From NCBI GenBank assembly GCA_027491915.1, contig JAOZGC010000001.1:1-64000 (forward strand): 64,000 nt of DNA, in the 5' to 3' direction. Under the pieces are notes generated by a model. It was not told where the DNA came from. It made no database searches and saw nothing but the letters and a program-made list of their open reading frames with translations. Numbering within the stretch: the stretch's first letter is position 1; every line of letters begins with the position of its first letter. Of this stretch, positions 61,896-64,000 are shown piece by piece. A program made the translations under genes and the position numbers. This stretch comes from Thermoproteota archaeon. Its GTDB lineage: Archaea; Korarchaeota; Korarchaeia; Korarchaeales; Korarchaeaceae.

Positions 61896-64000
61896 ATGAG
61901 GAGGGCGGTCGCGCTGCTGGCAGCGATATCGGTAATGGCCCCGATCCCGGGAGCCCTCTCAACGCCTCAGGAGGGTCGTCTGTGGTCCGTCAAGCTCGAG
62001 AGGGCGCCCGTCCCGAAGGGATTCACCCTGCCCACCCCGATGCCCCTGGCCCAGGGAGTAGTGGCCGTGTACCCCTCCATCACGTCGGTCTCCCTCCTGG
62101 ACGTGGGTGAGGGGGGCGCCTCCCCCCTCTGGACCGTGGACCTCGGGAGGGTGCCGGTCTCCCAATTCACCTCGTCTGGCGAGTTCGTCTACGTCCTGAC
62201 GTGGGCCAGGAAGCCCTGGTCCACCAGGCTCTACGCCATAAGGGTGAGCGACGGGGCCATGCCATGGCCCGACGGAGTCGAGCTCGACACTGCCCTGAGG
62301 GACGTGCCCATAGTTTACGGGGGAGGGGTGGTCGCGGTTCCGATGGAATCGGGCGAGGTGTGGGGCATAGGGGCCGAGTACGGGAACAAGAAGTGGTCCG
62401 TCAGACTGTCGGGGACGGCAAAGGACATGATGCTGGTCTCGGGGATCCTCGTGGTCATGGACGGGGCGGGGGTCGTGGGGATAGACCCGGGCACCGGCGC
62501 CGTCCTGTGGAAGTTCGACTCCGGGGACGAGCCCGTCGCCATGGGGAGGTACGGGACGGCGGTCTACGTGGTGACCGAGGGATCCACCCTCTACGGGATA
62601 GACCCGACCAGCGGGAACAAGTTGGGCGAGGCCCAGCTCCCCAGGGAGCCCCCCGTCCCCGGGAGGATACCCGTCTGGGCTGACGCCGTGTTGGTGGCCA
62701 CCCAGAGGGCGAAGATATTCGCCGTCGGCGCCCGGTCGTACGACGTTTCCTCCCTCCCCAGGTACTTGGACCTGCTCCCCGCTCGCCAGCCCTCCCTCGT
62801 GAACGGGCTGCTCCTCGCCGCGGGGAAGTTCGGAGAGGTCTACTTCATGGATTGGAACCCCCGGGGGGTCATGCCCACCCTGCTGGAGTCCAGCCTCCCG
62901 GACGCGCCGGCGTCCGACTTCGGCCTGACGCCTGACGGGGAGATAGCCCTGATATACTCGGCCGACGGGTCTCTCACGGCCTTCAGGGTTCCGCTGCTTC
63001 AGGTGTACCCGAGGGGATTTGAGGTTCAGGGTGACGGGATCCAGCTGGATTTCGTCGCCTGCGCCTTCCTCTCGACCTCCTCCCCCGGGGTGATAACGGT
63101 TACCTCCCCGCTGGGGGACGTGCTGGCCCAGGAGGACTTCCTGTCCTTCGCCGACGGCGGTTGCATGGAGGACCTGATATACGTTCCGGGGGCGACGGCC
63201 TACGACCGGATCTACCTGTCCGCCTCCGTGGGGGCCAGGACTTCCCCGGAGGAGGAGGTCCAGTTGGCGGTCGGTCCGCTGCCTCAGCCCCCTGCCGCGG
63301 CCGGGTCGCCGGCGAACCTGGTGATCCCGCCCGGGGCGGTGGTCGGGGAGCCCACGTGGATAGGTGTTAACGTGACCAACGTCTGGGGTGAGGGGGAGAT
63401 CTCGGTCTCGGCCTCCGGCGAGGGGATATCGGTGTTTAACGCCTCTCCCGTCCACCTGGGACCGAACTCGTCCACGCTCATCAGGCTCGAGGCGACGCCG
63501 CTCAGGCAGGGAGAGCTGAAGGTCAACGTCTCGATATTGCTGGACGGCGTCGAGGTCTACTCTATAGGGGGGTCGCTCAGGGCGGCGGCCGGATCCATCA
63601 TAGACCGCCTGAGTCCGGCCTCGGAGGAGGTAACGCTGGGCGACGTGCTCAGCCTCCGGGTCACCCTGACCAACAGGTATCGGGACGGCGCCACCTTCAC
63701 CCTGAGGCTTGGGGACGGGGGCCTGTCCCAGCTCGCCCCCGTGACCGTTGGTCCGCTCCGGGCGGGCGAGTCCGTCAACGCGACCGTTGAGGGGGTGGCC
63801 TCGGCCCAGGGGGTCGTCAAGCCGGTGGTGTCCGTCCTGGCCGACGGGAGCGTGATAGACTCCGCCGAGGCGGGGGAGGTCAGGGTAGTCTCCCTGCCCC
63901 CGCCTCCCCCAGGCAGGGCCCCTCCCCAGGGCCAGCAGCCGTCCGGCGTCCCGTGGATCGGGATACCCTGGGAGACCGCGGCCGCCGCCGCGGCGGTGGT
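61896..64000 (+). CDS. secreted beta-propeller plus CARDB-like protein (3' end outside window)
   Basis: At least 701 residues. Signal peptide RRAVALLAAISVMAPIPGAL, then a PQQ-like beta-propeller (about residues 30-360) with repeats such as GVVGIDPGTGAVLWKFDSGD and STLYGIDPTSGNKLGE. Two CARDB/Ig-like domains follow (from about 490 and 570) and a Pro-rich linker PPPPPGRAPPQGQQ. The window ends as a likely C-terminal membrane helix begins (WETAAAAAAVV). Several N-x-S/T sequons are present. A probable cell-surface protein; ligand unknown. The TATA-like GGTAATAAC lies 26-35 bp upstream. Confidence 0.82.
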   Translation, partial: MRRAVALLAAISVMAPIPGALSTPQEGRLWSVKLERAPVPKGFTLPTPMPLAQGVVAVYPSITSVSLLDVGEGGASPLWTVDLGRVPVSQFTSSGEFVYVLTWARKPWSTRLYAIRVSDGAMPWPDGVELDTALRDVPIVYGGGVVAVPMESGEVWGIGAEYGNKKWSVRLSGTAKDMMLVSGILVVMDGAGVVGIDPGTGAVLWKFDSGDEPVAMGRYGTAVYVVTEGSTLYGIDPTSGNKLGEAQLPREPPVPGRIPVWADAVLVATQRAKIFAVGARSYDVSSLPRYLDLLPARQPSLVNGLLLAAGKFGEVYFMDWNPRGVMPTLLESSLPDAPASDFGLTPDGEIALIYSADGSLTAFRVPLLQVYPRGFEVQGDGIQLDFVACAFLSTSSPGVITVTSPLGDVLAQEDFLSFADGGCMEDLIYVPGATAYDRIYLSASVGARTSPEEEVQLAVGPLPQPPAAAGSPANLVIPPGAVVGEPTWIGVNVTNVWGEGEISVSASGEGISVFNASPVHLGPNSSTLIRLEATPLRQGELKVNVSILLDGVEVYSIGGSLRAAAGSIIDRLSPASEEVTLGDVLSLRVTLTNRYRDGATFTLRLGDGGLSQLAPVTVGPLRAGESVNATVEGVASAQGVVKPVVSVLADGSVIDSAEAGEVRVVSLPPPPPGRAPPQGQQPSGVPWIGIPWETAAAAAAV

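Noticed and set aside
61959-63455. 498-codon minus-strand open frame opposite the beta-propeller gene
   Set aside because: Shadow frame with repetitive Gly/Pro/Arg/His composition; the plus strand has a signal peptide and propeller repeats.
1-64000. CRISPR arrays, insertion sequences, prophage or integrative element borders
   Set aside because: No regularly spaced repeats, transposase, terminal inverted repeats or attachment-site duplication near either tRNA were found. XerA looks like the host recombinase.

Overview
The window is a strongly G+C-rich stretch of archaeal chromosome, apparently from a thermophilic member of the TACK group (Thermoproteota or Korarchaeota-like). The archaeal assignment rests on aEF-2, RNA polymerase subunit Rpo11, transcription factor S, exosome Csl4, ABCE1, STT3/AglB, glycerol-1-phosphate dehydrogenase, L10e, Trm112, a split-intron tRNA-Tyr and many archaeal families of unknown function (DUF373, DUF1512, DUF2067, UPF0200). 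Most genes are close-packed. Many have a TATA-like box about 26 bp upstream of the start codon (leaderless transcripts), and genes inside operons overlap by 1-4 bases. TTG and GTG starts are very common. No CRISPR array, insertion sequence, prophage or rRNA operon was seen.

Layout. 1-8350: minus-strand information-processing genes (CDC48 ATPase, extended NDP kinase, STT3; then TrmJ, L10e, METTL5-like, Csl4, DUF2067, Rpo11). 8290-16300: CDP-alcohol phosphatidyltransferase, EF-2, an AAA+ ATPase, acyl-CoA synthetase (ADP-forming) beta subunit, PRC-barrel, coiled-coil protein, DUF373 membrane protein, NYN domain protein. 16369-27770: TFS, RNA m5C methyltransferase with PUA partner, PEP synthase, SAM hydrolase, stomatin/NfeD pair, ThpR, M18 aminopeptidase, SAM-decarboxylase family protein. 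27789-38410: orphan Cas6-like protein, UPF0200 kinase, radical SAM protein with a large structured leader, endonuclease IV, tRNA-Asp, a KaiC/V4R signalling operon, DHH phosphoesterase, FAD synthase, MetRS. 38495-48210: G1P dehydrogenase, ABCE1, IorAB, PUA protein, Trm112, tRNA-Tyr, HAD hydrolases and two tiny cysteine-motif proteins. 48290-64000: DUF1512 operon with an UppP-like phosphatase, an ABC-2 exporter, secreted CARDB/propeller proteins, RNase HIII, a HisD-family dehydrogenase, GluRS, isoaspartyl peptidase, ferredoxin with a flavoprotein, and XerA.

Working together. IorAB, the ADP-forming acyl-CoA synthetase subunit, M18 aminopeptidase, isoaspartyl peptidase and PEP synthase suggest growth on peptides with arylacetyl-CoA-linked ATP formation and gluconeogenesis. 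STT3 and the UppP-like phosphatase could serve polyprenol-linked N-glycosylation, and the many secreted Ig/CARDB/propeller proteins would be candidate substrates.

The points most worth a second look are: a tRNA-Tyr with two introns, one a 19-nt D-loop intron; a 144-nt RNA closed by a perfect 12-bp helix in front of the radical SAM gene; a second compact RNA candidate before metG; a four-gene KaiC / degenerate-ATPase / ACT-V4R operon; an orphan Cas6; seven divergent gene pairs that share one symmetric TATA box; long perfect DNA repeats between the duplicated domains of both CDC48 and ABCE1; and two genes that appear to start with CTG.
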